Shown: one piece after another, positions 48,516-60,954 of the stretch | Position numbering within the stretch: the first letter of the stretch is position 1 | How the letters are laid out: each line of letters opens with the position of its first letter | NCBI GenBank assembly: GCA_035235625.1 | Contig: CP141143.1 | Span: 15,793,092-15,857,091 of the forward strand | Origin: Saururus chinensis | Lineage: Eukaryota; Streptophyta; Magnoliopsida; Piperales; Saururaceae | Length of the DNA stretch: 64,000 nucleotides | Reading direction: 5' to 3' | Notes under the pieces: model-generated | What the model was told of the DNA's origin: nothing | Database searches by the model: none | Seen by the model: the letters and a program-made list of their open reading frames with translations, nothing else | Position numbers and translations under genes: made by a program

Positions 48516-50798
48516 ATTCTTCACAAATTGATTACCACTTTCTAATATATCACTAAAATAATAATCAAGTTGGATCAGAAAAAAAGTAATGCATGTACAC
48601 TTCAATAAATTCATAACACAATCAATAATATAAAGTCTATAAATACAACTATCAACATTCTACCTCAAGCAAAAGAAAAAAACATAAAAACGCAGAGAAT
48701 ATAATCAAAGAATAAGAACATGATTCAAAAGAAAATAAAAACCTAGCCAATTTATAGCAGTTTCTCATCCATTCAAATATCAAATTAAATAGTGTTCATG
48801 ACCAATCACTAAATCATAGCGGTAGTCATAAACTAAATGCATCTAGGATGTCCTAAGGAAATAACTAATACTGATCAATTTTCAATGACAATAATACTAC
48901 CTAGAGAAAGTTCAGAGACTTTTTAATCATAACTGAAACCTTTTCGTTGTTTAGGAAGAACATAAAAATAGAAAAATACAGTATCAGGCAGAGCCGCAGA
49001 GCACACATCAAATAAAAAATTAATATTTCAACAAAAAAAGAAACGCATTACAGTAAAAAAATGAGCCGTAGAGCACACATCTATTTGATAGACAGAAGAG
49101 GATAGGATCAAATGAATAAAAAATGAGACCAGAAGAGGAAAGGGTCAAAGGAATAAAAAAGTGAGACCTTTTCAAGCTGGTTCATGAGGGAGACGAGGAG
49201 GGTGTTGGTGGTTTTGGTCTGCTATGGTGCTCCTTGGCCGGAATCTTTAGCCCGCGTTCTTCACAGGGAGAAGGGAACCACCACGTCGGAGAGAAGCAGA
49301 GAGTCACCTCGTCGGAGGGAAACAGGGAGCCACCGCGTCGGAGGGAGCCATTGCGTCGCCGCAGTCCGCTGGGGAGAAACAGAGAAAATGTTTGGGCGGA
49401 TGTGAAATTAGGGCTGGGAAGGGGTAGAAATGAGTGTTTTAATATGGGTAGATATATCGGTTCGGTTCCGGTTTTTTTTCTTCTTAAAACCGAACTGAAA
49501 TTCATTCGGTTTTTTTTCTTTCAAGAGCCGAACCGAAACCGAATAAGGAACCGAACCAAACTGCTAAATTTTGGTTCGGTTTTACCCGGTTCAGTTTGGT
49601 TCCGGTTTTTTGGTGCAACCCTAGTTATATGTAGAGTTGATCCTCTATCCTGTGAGTTAGGTTTGAAGGATCAAAACATAAAAAATGACTGGTCTGACAT
49701 AGTGCAATACAAGAGGTTTTGATGATCGTAGAAGTCGAGATCTTGATCACTGGGTCCGGGAAAGACAAGCTTAAAAAATATTGAAATTGAGTTTGTAGTA
49801 ATCCAATTGCTAGTGTGAGTTGTTGAACTCTTAGATGAGGCTATCATGCCTAGATAACCTTCTAATGTTTGGTTCATTTCGATAGTCACTTTTTAGCCTC
49901 AATAATACTTATAAGCAAAAGGAACCCAACATCAGAAAGTTTTCTTGGTACGATAGCCTCATCTAAGAGTTCACAATTCATGCTGGATATTGGATTATCA
50001 CAAATTTAACTTCAATCTTTGCATGAGGCCTACCCCTCTCCATCCATTCCATGAAGCAAAAGTCCCACTAGGGATCATGGATACTAGTGGTCAATATCCC
50101 GACTTCCATGATCATTGAAACTCCTATATTATGTTACGTTGGACTTGTCATCTCTTTATATTATGATATGTTTGAACCTAACTTGCACCTTTGGAGAGCC
50201 AGAAGACTATGATATTGTTTCATATCATACCCTTTTGTCTACATAGCTAAAATATCTCACTTGAGGAGCCAACTTGATACCATGAACCTTTGTCCTTGAG
50301 GGTCTAATATATCGGTTTTGGGTGACCATTCTTCATAAGGATTCACACACATGCATTAGGGTTTTACTTACCCTACGTAATACATGCTTAACAACATCAA
50401 ATTATGCATTTAAACACAACAAAATTGTTATTATATAGTTATTAAATAGTAAAGGCATTGCTACAAATCATGTTGGAAATATCAAAACTTGAGGCACCAT
50501 CAATAACCTCACCAACATGGCGACCACAATGTCGCTGACCATCAATGTCCACTAACGTGTCGAACCCCTATTGACAGTGGGTTGGCTTAGACATCCCACC
50601 TCACCGATGCCACACCTACATGTCAGTCTCACTTTTAGTGAACATGCATGATCCTACACGCATGCCTAGGTATTGTTCATCTTGCTTCACCACAAAGACA
50701 CCGACATGTCGGTGATCCTACTGATGATTGCGAACAAAATGAACAAAGACCATATTGGTTCTTTGAACACTTTTTTAAATAAAAATGGGTAAAACTCT

Positions 50799-51029
50799 TT
50801 GAAATTCAAAGTTTTAGACACTTTATTTGCAAAAATAGATGGTAAAACTATCCCAATTTGGAATCGCCATTGTTGCACTATAATGCATAAAATAAATTTA
50901 GGAAATCAACATGCATATGTTCAATTGTATCAAGAACTTGAAGCAAATCATTCTCATATAAATTATTCAATTAATCAAGGAAGAAGAGTACGATTTGACC
51001 TAAAATTCGTACAAAGCTCTCTCTCCTAG
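50799..51029 (+). other. Coding-like frame in the foldback right arm, unrecognised
   Basis: A 76-codon frame including IPIWNRHCCTI and INQGRRVRFDL. After the outer LTR insertion, sequence from 61665 to 61922 again looks coding-like in a shifted frame, with three stops. I do not recognise the family; a retroelement or endogenous pararetrovirus relic is conceivable but unproven. The corresponding part of the left arm (43600-44040) shows no open counterpart. Confidence 0.3.
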
Positions 51030-52436
51030 TGTGTAAGGTCCCTGATTTTTCTACGATTTTTTGTGATTTTTTTGCCATTTTTTTGGTCATTTTTGGCAGG
51101 AAAATATGACGTTTCAACGTATTGGTATTTGTATATTTTTCCTGTATTTTTACCAGTAGAGTCGGGTGTGGGGTTTAGTCGCGGACCACGGGCCTCGCTG
51201 CGCACTTACGGTGCGAATTTTGGAGGTTCGACGCATAACCAGTGAGTTAACACGCGTTGAGTGTACGTTTGGAGAAAAAAATAAATAAAAGAAAAAAATG
51301 AGGGATCGGGACACTGGATTCGTTGGATGAACAGTATGCCCCCCCTTACTGTTTCTCTGTCCCCGCCGGCCACCGGCCGCCGGTGGTCCAGTGGGCCGCC
51401 GCACCGGCTCCGCCCCAGCCGTGCGACGGCAGGGGAGCCGCCGTCCCGGCCCCACGGCCGCTCCGCCCCGATTTTTCCCGGTTAGCTGCCCTTTTTGTTT
51501 CGATTTGATTCCGCCGCTGCCGTGAACCGGCGAGGGCCGGCCGGACGCCCACGGCTCTGCCATGGGCCGGCAACGGCAGGAGGCCACTCCTCCCGGCCCG
51601 GTGGGCCTCCATTCACCCGCCTTGCCCTCTTTCCCCCTCTCTGCCCTGTTGTGGCCGAAGCTCTGTTTGGACGATTTCGTGGCCGTCGGCGGCGAGCTAC
51701 GGCCGGCTGTGCTCCGTCCGGCCCGGCCATGGTCCGGCGAAGTGATTGAGCCACCCCTCCTTGGCCGATTTCGCTTCCGTCCTCCATCTTCCCTCCGACC
51801 AAACCTTCCGAGCCTTGGTTTCTTTTGGTCCGTGTGTTTGGGACTACCGGCGCCGGGAATTGCTGCCTTTGGCCGAACATGGCTCCGCTCGGCCTCCGTC
51901 CGGCCAGCCGCGGTCCAGTGACCGCAAGGCCGACCCCTAGCCAGCTCTGCCGCCCCCATGGCCGCTCCGCCCTTATGGGTTTTTGTAACGACCCGACCTG
52001 AGCCGGGCCCACAAAATCACTAATAGGAAATTTTTCTCTTTCCTTGAGCCAGGAATCATCGTCTGAGTGCGAGAGGTACAACGTTCGTCTACGCACTACG
52101 GAGCTTTAAGGCTTCTTCGTACGTAGACTTAGGTTGTAATGAGCACGTACACACAACGAAGCTTCATAGTTCGTCGCGTGTAGAACAAAATAAAACATAT
52201 TATTATAATGATTTGGATCGGGCCAACGTTGCCTTGCCGTTGGTTGCCTACATACGTATTGGATATTATTCCAATATGATCGGATCCGAACGTAGTTCTG
52301 CCTAATAGCTACTACATACAACAAGCATCACAAAATCATACGTATAAAATACACATCTCCAAATATTTAATTGGAGAATACAAACACTCATCATATATCG
52401 GAGTCAAGCGGAAGTTAATAAATTAACGGAATCGTA

Positions 52437-52555
52437 CATCTCGCTCTACCACAGAGCGGGATCAAAATCTCATACACATATCTCGCTCTATCACTGAGCC
52501 GTGACCGAGAACACAAATTACACGTCTCGCTCTACCCTAGAGCGAGACCACACAC
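52437..52555. repeat. About 42-bp repeat, three copies
   Basis: TCGCTCTA begins at 52441, 52483 and 52526, each followed by an inverted AGAGCG-type word, making three small hairpins next to the 20-bp array. Confidence 0.65.
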
Positions 52556-52560
52556 GTCAT

Positions 52561-53184
52561 ATAAGTATACATCATGACATCTAGGCACATAGCATAGTAT
52601 GTAAGCACATAGCATGACATATAGGCACATAACATAGTATATAGGCACATAGCATGACATATAGGCACGTAGCATAGTATATAGGCACATAGCATGGCAT
52701 ATAGGTACATAGCATGACATATAGGCACATAGCATGGCATATAGGCACATAACATGTCATATAGGTACATATCATAGTATATAGGCACATAGCATGGCAT
52801 ATAGGCACATAGCATGACATATAAGCACATAGCATGACATATAGGTACATAACATATGACATAGGCTCATAGCATGACATATAGGTACATAGCATGACAT
52901 ATAGGCACATAGCATGACATATAGGTACATAGCATCGTATATAGGCACATAGCATGGCATATAGGCACATAGTATGACATATATGTACATAGCATAGTAT
53001 ATAGGCACATAGCATGGCATATAGGCACATAGCATGTCATATAGGTACATAACATAGTATATAGGCACATAGCATGGCATATAGGTACATAGCATAGTAT
53101 ATAGGCACATAACATGACAAATAGGCACATAGTATAGTATATAGATACATAGCATAGTACATAGGCACATAGCATGACATATAT
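52561..53184. repeat. 20-bp minisatellite, about 31 units without indels
   Basis: The unit ATAGGCACATAGCATGACAT recurs every 20 bases for about 620 bases. Substitutions are frequent (GTAT for ACAT, GGTACAT for GGCACAT) but no length change is seen. Because 20 is not divisible by three, the same sequence gives Met/Cys/Tyr/Ala-rich open frames in all minus frames; these are not genes. Confidence 0.95.
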
Positions 53185-53269
53185 AAATTGTAGCATAACA
53201 CACATCATAACTTAGCACATGTTGTACGGAAGATCAGAAATGCTTACTTCCATCATAACCCATACAGTA

Positions 53270-53800
53270 TTGGTATCTACGGATAGAACCCCGTCTTACT
53301 TCGGGTGTCTTTTTCTTGTTTCGGTGTTCGGGCAGAGCCTTGCTTAATCTCGGGGCATTTCCTCCTTATAAGATTGTCATCTTAGAAAATGGAACCCACC
53401 ATCGCGTAGAACACCTTTGATTTAGTCAAGAACGACTCTTGAATCGACTAAATCGGAGTTGGGATGGCCAAAAACAGAGAAAACAAAGTTGGTCGGTACG
53501 GGTAGAACCTCTCATTGTCTTGGGGCGTTTTCTCTTCATACGATTGCTAACTCAGAAAACGGAACCTCCATCGTGTAGAACATACTCGATTTAGTCAAGA
53601 ATGCCTCTTGAATTGACTAAATCGAAGTTGGGATGGCCAGAAACAGAGAAAACGAAGTTCGTCGGTGCATGAAGATAACGGGCAGGACCTCTTGTCTTGG
53701 GATGTTTCCTCATCATACAGTCTCCAACTCAAAGAACGGATAGCTCCATTGCGTAGAGCATACTCGATTTAGTAAGAAACGAGTCTTGAACGGCCTTAAT
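53270..53800. repeat. About 170-178-bp tandem repeat, three copies
   Basis: The segment with TTTAGTCAAGAA, AACTCAGAAAACGGA and GTTGGGATGGCCA occurs with TTTAGT at about 53421, 53590 and 53768. On the minus-strand transcript these lie just downstream of the TATA box at 53865, so they belong to the LTR leader. Confidence 0.75.
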
Positions 53801-54785
53801 CGGCCTCAGAACGGTCAGAAACGGGGGTGGAGAAGTTCTGCCTGAAGAATGGAGTGAAATGGGGTATATATAGCCCCTGAGCCGCGCCGAAACCGCGGCT
53901 GCGCCGTTGGTTACGGGCGGCGGCGCCCGCAGTACGCGCGCGGCGCCCGTAATGCGCGGCTTGCGCCCGCGTCGCGGAAACGCCGCGCCCGCAGTAAGTT
54001 TCACGGCCGCGCATCGGCTCACGCCGAAAACGCGCTGCGGCGCGCACCAGTCGCTCGCCGCGCGCCATTTCCTTTTTTATTTTTTTATTTTTAAATCCAA
54101 AACTTCAAACGCGCATATCTTCCTACCCCGGATTTGGATTCGCACGTTCTTGGTACCGTTGGACTCGTATTGACGAGACCTTTGATACTAACCCACTTAA
54201 AGCATCAAATCACACTATTTCCAAGTGGGTCCCACCTATATTGCACGTTTCTCAAATATCGTAATTTCCGGTCCCGACCTCTGTTTCGAGCGTTCTTTGA
54301 ATCGTTATGCTCGTTATGCCAAGTTTTACCTGGCTACGAGTATTTCATCTAATGAAAACCCTTAATATTAATCTCAAATTACCGAATTACCCTTAACCCT
54401 CCCGAGTTAAGCGTAACAAAAAAATGGGTCGTTATAGTTTTCCCCGGTCGTCCCCTATTTTTGGTCTACGTCCGTTTTTGACGTTGTGACTGATGTTATC
54501 AGTCTGACGCCGGATTTGATTTAGCGGACCTTAGTTCGGCTCTGCCCCGGCCCAGTGATGCCAATGGGCCACCCCTTCGAGTCTTGTTCAGCCTTGCGGC
54601 CCATAGCCGCAGCTAGTTCCGCCTTACCGGCATGTGTGCCATTGACACCTCTTGCCCATTTTATGCCGTTGATACCGAACAGCCTCGGGCAAGAATTTGT
54701 ATGACTTACCGTGACCGAAGGTGGATGAGTTCACCTGCTTAGGCCTTGGCCAGTGATGGCCTCGGGGCCTTTGCTCGACCATGAC

Positions 54786-57700
54786 TGTAAGGACCCTCAG
54801 CTTTAAACCGGTTTTGGTTTTCTTTAATTATTGGTTATCTTGAGATTTACGTGTTTTCTGATCTTATTCAGTGATTTTGTAAAATAAATAGTGGTTGTGA
54901 TGGTTTTAACCAAAATTAACTTCAACATTAGTGGTTTTAAGTGATTTTAAACCAAATGTGAATTTTTGAGATTTTTCGGAATTTTTACTATTTTCCCAAA
55001 AATTAGGGTTTTGGCGGGACCCCTGTGGGCCCCACCGTCAAAAATTTTATTTTTGTGTCAAATAAACCTAGACATATACTTAAGGTCACACAAAATTTTT
55101 TAGAATTTTATTAGGCTTAATTTGTGCTTAAATTTTCAAAATACCCACTTTTAGCATACTTTTCATATTTACACCCCAAAACTTACCTATACATACCCCA
55201 ACCCTTACTATAAAAGGGCAGACCTGAGCCATTTCCATTTTTGGGAATAGGCTAAGGATGGAGGGCTGGCCTAATCCCCACTTAGGCCCGAATTAGAAGC
55301 CGATTAAGGTAAGCTTACTCTAATTAAGCACTAATCATTGGCTTTCTTTTTTATTTCTTCCAATCTACCATTTTCCCCTTGATTCAATTCGTTTTTGACC
55401 ATCAAAAGCTACTCATTTATGTTTTTACTACAAACCCTAACATTCAAAATTCGATTTTTACTACCAACAAGCCCTAGATCTAAGATTTAATTAGGGATTT
55501 CTTGGGTAAATCGATTTCTATTAGAGTTTAATTCAAAACTCATTGTGTTTTCAAGGATTTCATGAAGGGTGACTCTTCAATCCGAGCTTAATCAAGTGCT
55601 GAGGTAATGGGTCTTCAAAATCTCTGTTTATCCATGGTAAAACTCTCCATTTTTGGCTTATTTCGAAATGGTTTGCTTGATTTAGTGTGTTAATGGTAAG
55701 ATTAGAAAATGGAATTATTTAATCCCGATTTCTTAGGGTTTTGCATTATTATGGTTTGGTTTGATATTCTGGAAGTCAAGGAGGACTTTTGATGATGATT
55801 AGGGTGTTAGATGTGGATTTGAAGTGTTATCTATGGTGTTTCGGTTTGATTTTGCGAAAGGAAGAAGATGACTGTTCAGCCGTGTTGGCGATCGATCGGC
55901 TGAACTGTAAATTTCAAATTTTTGCGTGTAACCGATCGAACGGCTTGAAGGGCCATTGATCGGCTACACAGAAAATTGTATGTTGTGCATATGATGCCTA
56001 TTTTGATTATTCCACTTTAGCTTGCCAATTTTATATGAATGTGGAGTGTTTTAAGCTATGTTAGGCTACTGGAAATGCATGCTATTAAGTTTATGGAGTT
56101 GAAATATATGCTTAGAAATGGTGGAATGACTTATGTTTTGTGGCATGATGTTGGAATCGTCATTTTGAAATTATGAATAGTTGTTTCCCTTTGGTTAAGT
56201 ATATTTTCAGTAGGACTACAATCATTGTTGGACTGATTTTTCATGATAGATTGTGGTTAATGGTGTGTGAATGTTGGTGAATGCCATGACTCAATGATGA
56301 AATGAGTGATGTTATATGTGTTTAGCCTTTGTGGTTGAGTTTTGAATCTAGCTATGATTTCAATGATTCTTCTCCTATGATTTCCGCTGGAATTCATGTT
56401 TAGATGGAAATTCACATGTGTAGTGTGGTAGTGAGTTTAATTTCAAGCATGATGGCATGTATTATGTGAAATGCTTCTACTAGATACACACACACATGTG
56501 GGGTTAAATGATGATGTTGAAGCTTAATATTGTGGTTATGAATGATGCATTAGGGGCTGGTGAGAGCACTTATCATGGATTATGATTCATGTATGCTTTG
56601 CCCACACATGTACCATGCTGCACGCATCATAAAAAAATAGATTTCCAATTGAGGCTTCATCGTGATTAATCGAATTTGACCGATTGGATGCAATGTGATG
56701 GAATTGTGTGCCGGATTGATCGGTCGTGGATTAATCGCAAGTTGATTGGTCCGAAAGGACATATTTTGATTTGAAGTTCCTGTGTGGAACGATTTGAAGT
56801 TCCTGTGTGGAACGAGTGCACTCCCCGGGTTGAGTCTTGTTAAATGGAATGATGTGGGGACGAGTTGTGTACTTGTCTTGCGGATATGTGAGAATATTAT
56901 TATGTGTGTCATCTGGACCCTAAGAATCCAGTGTGATATGCCGTGTGCACCCCGCTACCACGTGTTCTAGGGTTCTCTGTGTGAGAACTCGGGCTCTTCC
57001 CTCCACAGGAGATGTCCCTGGGCGAACACCCCTGCTCTAGATTCTCTGTGTGAGAATGGGACATCCTTGGCCAGGATCGTCCAGGGCGAGCAGTATTAGG
57101 GATTGACAACCCCGATCTTTCTTGAATTCTTGTGTAGAATTTTGGACCATGACACGCCTTCGTGGCCTTGTCTATGCTCCCGTCTGTGTGACGTTACAGT
57201 GTGGTTACTCCTTAATGGAGTTTGATTTGATACTATGCATGTGGAATATGTATGTTAGAGATACATCACTGCAGGTTGTGATGATATTATGCATGTGGGA
57301 ATATGTATGTTAGAGATACATCTATGCAAGTTGTGATGATATTATGCATGTGGAAATATGTATGTTAGAGATACATCCATGCGGGATTAGTTATGATGTG
57401 AATGCATGTGGGAATATGTATGCTAGAGATACATCCATGCAGGTTGAATTATGCATTATGATGCAGTGTTAGGTGATATGAATGTGTGATCAGAAAGTGA
57501 TGCACCATGTAAATCTTTGATCTGAACGATCTCATTACTATGCTATTGTATTTTCAACGTTGTTAGTGATATTAAAACCATTGCTGAGTGTTAAAACTCA
57601 CCCCTCTTTTGTGTTTTGATTTGGGGCTGCGTGGTGCGACATGCAGACGGACAGGATTGCCTCTTTGAGGAAAGGTCAGAGATAGCTTGGGTGTGATGAT

Positions 57701-58075
57701 GGAGATCGTTGTGTGACTTACTTTCGTTTGTTTCATGCTTTATGTTAGAACCTTTGTGTAGGGTTCTTGTTTTGGATTTATGTCATATTTTACAGTTGTG
57801 ATGCTTATGACTTATTTTGAGCCGTGTGGGCTTTACTTAACTAAGTTTGTGTGTTTGAGATTATTGTTTACTTTGTGATAAGCAACACCTTTTCCTTCCC
57901 TTTTGTTTACTCTTGCTCAAAGGATTGTGCGCACTCCGTATTTCTGTTAATCGCTCGTGGTTAGGGTTAAGTCTTCCGCTAGAATCGTTTCTCAATCTTC
58001 ACTTCGTCACCCCCGTGCGCTTGACCGGCCCCTGGACAGGGTTCGGCTCGGGTCGGGCATCGCCGGGGCGTGACA
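54786..58075 (+). mobile_element. Solo LTR, near-identical to 14375-17749
   Basis: 3290 bases from TGTAAGGACCCTCA to GGGGCGTGACA. Flanks ATGAC (54781-54785) and GTGAC (58076-58080) form a 5-base duplication with one change. A TATAAAAGGG box lies near 55212. It aligns base for base with the solo LTR at 14375 except for scattered substitutions, a short indel near 55895 and fewer central repeats. It is nested in the outer LTR. Confidence 0.9.
57225..57440. repeat. About 56-bp tandem array in the solo LTR
   Basis: Units carry GGAATATGTATGTTAGAGATACATC, as in the array at 16830-17115, with four copies instead of five. Confidence 0.8.
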
Positions 58076-58939
58076 GTGACCCTCCCCTTGCTCTCTATCG
58101 TGCGAGATGCACAGCCGCCCGCACCATGGGTATTGGTTGTGGGTGGCGATCGGCGATGTCGCCACTTTGTTTGGCCACAGCTAAGGGCCTTAGCCCTGTT
58201 GGCTTTTGTGGGCCTTGGGTCGTCTCCGTTCAGCCCTCTCCCCCGCCCCTTTTGGGTCGCGTGTGCATGTGGCCACGCGTGTACTTCTGGGTTTAGGCGC
58301 CGCATTCGTGCCGCCTAACCATCAGTTGGCTTTGCCACCGAGTGGAGCTGACCGCTAGAGCCTCCACCACCTCTCCTTTGTTCTCGAGCGTTGCCCCACG
58401 CTCTCCGCCCTTATGTGGGCCTTTGTTGACCAAAATCGTCGTCGTTGGGTGTTGTCCACGGCCGATTTTGACGTCTTGTGGCCGGCTGTGCACATCTTAG
58501 CCACCGGCCGATCTTCAGTGTACACCATCGACATTTGGTCGCACCGCCACATATGTTGGCACGATATTTCTCCCGGCCGCCCTAGTGTGCCGCTGTGTAT
58601 CGCGGGTTTTACCGCATTGATTTTTGACACCCTGTTTGGCCGTGACTAGTTCCGGCGCATCCTAAAACCCTCGGGACAGCAGCGCTCTCATCCATGCAAC
58701 GGTTTTGACCGCCAACTCCGTCGCCGCCACCGCCACCGTCGTGTGCTTGCCATCGAACGTCATGATTATGAGGTAGGGGAGCTTTGAACTCGTAATTTCA
58801 TGAAGCATGCTTGGAATGAGTAGCAGCATGCTAGGATTGTATGATTCCATGCTTGGATGTTAAGTAACGATCCGATTGCATGATGTGCGTGTAAGCATGA
58901 TTGTATGGTATGATTGATATGCATGAGATGTATGCACGT

Positions 58940-59095
58940 TTTATGTGTGTGGATTATGTATGCGCTAGCGATGGCTAGCAAATATGTCAGTATGCTACGT
59001 ATGGATTATGCATGTGCTAGTGATGACTAGCGTGCATGTTTGACGTGTGTATGCATGTGCTAGTGATGACTAGCATGCATGTTTGTAAGTTATAT
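58940..59095. repeat. About 43-bp repeat with TGCTAGTGATGACTAGC hairpins
   Basis: GCATGTGCTAGTGATGACTAG starts at about 59011 and 59054 with a diverged copy near 58968. Each unit is itself a small CTAG...CTAG palindrome. Confidence 0.65.
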
Positions 59096-59825
59096 ATGTA
59101 TGATCGTATGTGTATGTTATACGTATGTGTGAGACATACGTGTGTATGATGGCATTTTGCCTATGCTTTGGATGTGTGTATGTGTTTGTGGGCAGAGGTA
59201 TGGGCGATGGACAGTAAGAGGTGACAGAAGCTTTGTCTGAATTTGGATACAGTTGTGTAAGCGTATGATAGAGGATATGAGTATGACGGGCAAGGATTAG
59301 AATGGATCGGTTTGGGTTGGATTGTATGTTGGGCGTTCGTCAGACAGTAAGAGTGTTCATAATTGTACAAGCATAACATACAAATTATGAAGTGAAAAGT
59401 AAGTATAATAATAAGTGAGATATAAGTAAAAGGGCGACAACTGGGTTGGCTCTGAGGAGCGTTATTTGAGGATGTCAGTGTAAGATGTTTTGGCCATAAG
59501 ATGGATGGCGAAGTACGTAAGATTGTAAGGGTTGGTTGTACGATGAGTTTTGTCCATGATGTGGACGGGTAAGTAAAGTCTGCTGCCCTGACTAACTTGG
59601 GTTTCGGATCGGGCTCAGCTTCAGTTTGACCAGTCGAGGACTGTGAGGTTGTGTGGCATAATTGTACCGCGTAATATACTTAATTCAAACTTGAATTATA
59701 AGCACAACTAATGATAGCGTTGTGAGTTTGAGACCTGAGGGTTCGACGGATTAAGTTCTGTGTTTGAGCTGGCCGCTAATGAGTTGGCCAAGCATTTATC
59801 ATGTCTTGCCATAGTGTTTATCCTG

Positions 59826-60085
59826 CGGGATGTTGTCTGTGTGCTGTATAGAGCACCGGACGTCTGATGTTCTGCTGAGAGCGACATTGTTTTGATTTGG
59901 TCTGCGTGCTGTATAAGCCCAGACGTTTGATGCTCTGTTGAGAGCGATGTACGTTTCTGACTTTGTCTGTGTGCTGTATGAAGCCCAGACGTTTGATGCT
60001 CTGTTGAGAGCGACATATGTTTCGATTTGGTCTGTGTGCTGTATAAGCCCAGACGTTTGATGCTCTATTGAGAGCATTGTATGAT
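59826..60085. repeat. 65-bp tandem array, four copies
   Basis: GTGCTGTAT begins at 59841, 59906, 59971 and 60036, exactly 65 bases apart. Units include CAGACGTTTGATGCTCTGTTGAGAGCG in shortened variants. The minus frames 59708-60186 are open by repetition only. Confidence 0.9.
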
Positions 60086-60157
60086 TCCGCCCAAGAGTAG
60101 CATTGTACGTTTCTGCCCAAGAGTGGCACTGTATGTTTTCTGCCCAAGAGTGGCAAT

Positions 60158-60297
60158 GGCACTATAAGACCCATTATGGTGGGCAATTCTATGGCACTAT
60201 AAGACCCATTATGGTGGGCAATTCTCTGGCACTATAAGACCCATTATGGTGGGTGATTCTATAGCACTATAAGACCCATGATGGTGGGCAACTGTAT
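60158..60297. repeat. 35-bp tandem array, four copies
   Basis: GGCACTATAAGACCCATTAT begins at 60158, 60193, 60228 and 60263 (the last with AGC), a constant 35-base step, with a GGTGGGCAATTCT half in each unit. Confidence 0.9.
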
Positions 60298-60519
60298 GAC
60301 ACCTTATGTGTGGGTGTTTATGTTTGCGTGCTCAGGTAAGTAGTATCATGGATCTACTCTTACCTGTTTGATCCAGTGCCCCATGAGCATTGGTGTGCCT
60401 TACCTTCGAAAAAGTCCATGGCGTCTAGTTACTCCCCGGAGGTTAAGGTGTTGCCCCAGTGGCATTCTTTTCCTTTTCGACGTTGGAGCTTATTAGTTGT
60501 AATGAGCTTCAGTGGTCGT

Positions 60520-60930
60520 TGATATGTGTACGATTATGTGTATGAGTACGACTGTATGAGTGTGAGTACGACTGTATGTGTATGAGCAGGACTGTAAGAG
60601 TATGTATGAGCAGGACTGTAAGAGTGTGTATGAGCAGGACTGTAAGCATATGTGTATGAGCACGACTGGAAGAGTATGTGGAGGAGAACGACTGTAAGAG
60701 TATGGATACGATTGTGAGAATATGTTTCTGAGTAAGACAGTAAGTATGATTTTGTGCAAACTGTACGAGTGAGGTCGTACGAGTCTGATTGTACGAGTAA
60801 GGTTGTACATTATGGGTAAGCTGTATGAGTGAGCATACGATTGTACGAGCAAGGTCGTATAAGTATGCGTATGTTGTATGAGTATGTGTACGGTGGTATG
60901 AGTAAGTTGTATGACCCTGGATAAGGGTGT
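60520..60930. repeat. Degenerate GTATGAG/ACGACTGTA repeat field
   Basis: Irregular repetition of TATGAGCAGGACTGTAAGAG and GTACGAGTAAGGTTGTA words with a spacing near 20-30 bases. It is less regular than its neighbours. Minus-strand frames here (60493-61021) are Ser/Thr/His-rich by-products. Confidence 0.75.
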
Positions 60931-60954
60931 TTGTGTAAGTTGATTGGATAGTAT

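Larger units (their letters stand above)
44755..49623 (-). mobile_element. hAT transposon with captured CESA fragment
   Basis: 4869 bases starting TAGGGCTGCA and ending TGCAACCCTA (terminal inverted repeats with one mismatch). The 8-base duplication GTTATATG is perfect (44747-44754 and 49624-49631). Both ends are filled with GGTTCGGTT/AACCGAACC words (44768-44920 and 49455-49605), typical of transposase-binding subterminal regions in this superfamily. It carries a decayed transposase (about 46500-48515, minus) and a cellulose-synthase fragment (45075-45445, minus). A GC-richer segment at 49180-49390 is unidentified. It sits inside the left arm of the foldback. Confidence 0.95.
51984..54436 (-). 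mobile_element. Solo LTR with GTTTT target duplication
   Basis: 2453 bases from TGTAACGACCCGACC to ATGGGTCGTTATA; the ends form an extended inverted repeat (TGTAACGACCC against TATAACGACCC). GTTTT flanks it on both sides (51979-51983 and 54437-54441). A TATATATA box at 53865-53872 with GC-rich upstream sequence (53880-54065) on its right indicates minus orientation. It is a relative of 61923-63577. It contains a 20-bp array and a repeat of about 170-178 bp. Confidence 0.92.

Noticed and set aside
43566..51031. Foldback arms as two head-to-head solo LTRs
   Set aside because: The arms meet with only 37 bases between and have equal length; no TG...CA ends with separate target duplications were found. 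Not fully excluded.
51150..52096. GC-rich frames of 200-270 codons
   Set aside because: Overlapping open frames on both strands in the GC-rich part of an LTR, rich in Arg/Gly/Pro, no domain.
52561..53184. CRISPR-like array
   Set aside because: 20-bp units are directly joined without unique spacers, and the setting is a plant LTR.
52532..53218. Met/Cys/Tyr-rich frames up to 149 codons
   Set aside because: Products of the 20-bp minisatellite; all three minus frames are open for the same reason.
14375..58075. The two near-identical LTRs as the ends of one giant element
   Set aside because: Each has its own target duplication (AATAG; A/GTGAC) and intact host genes lie between them.
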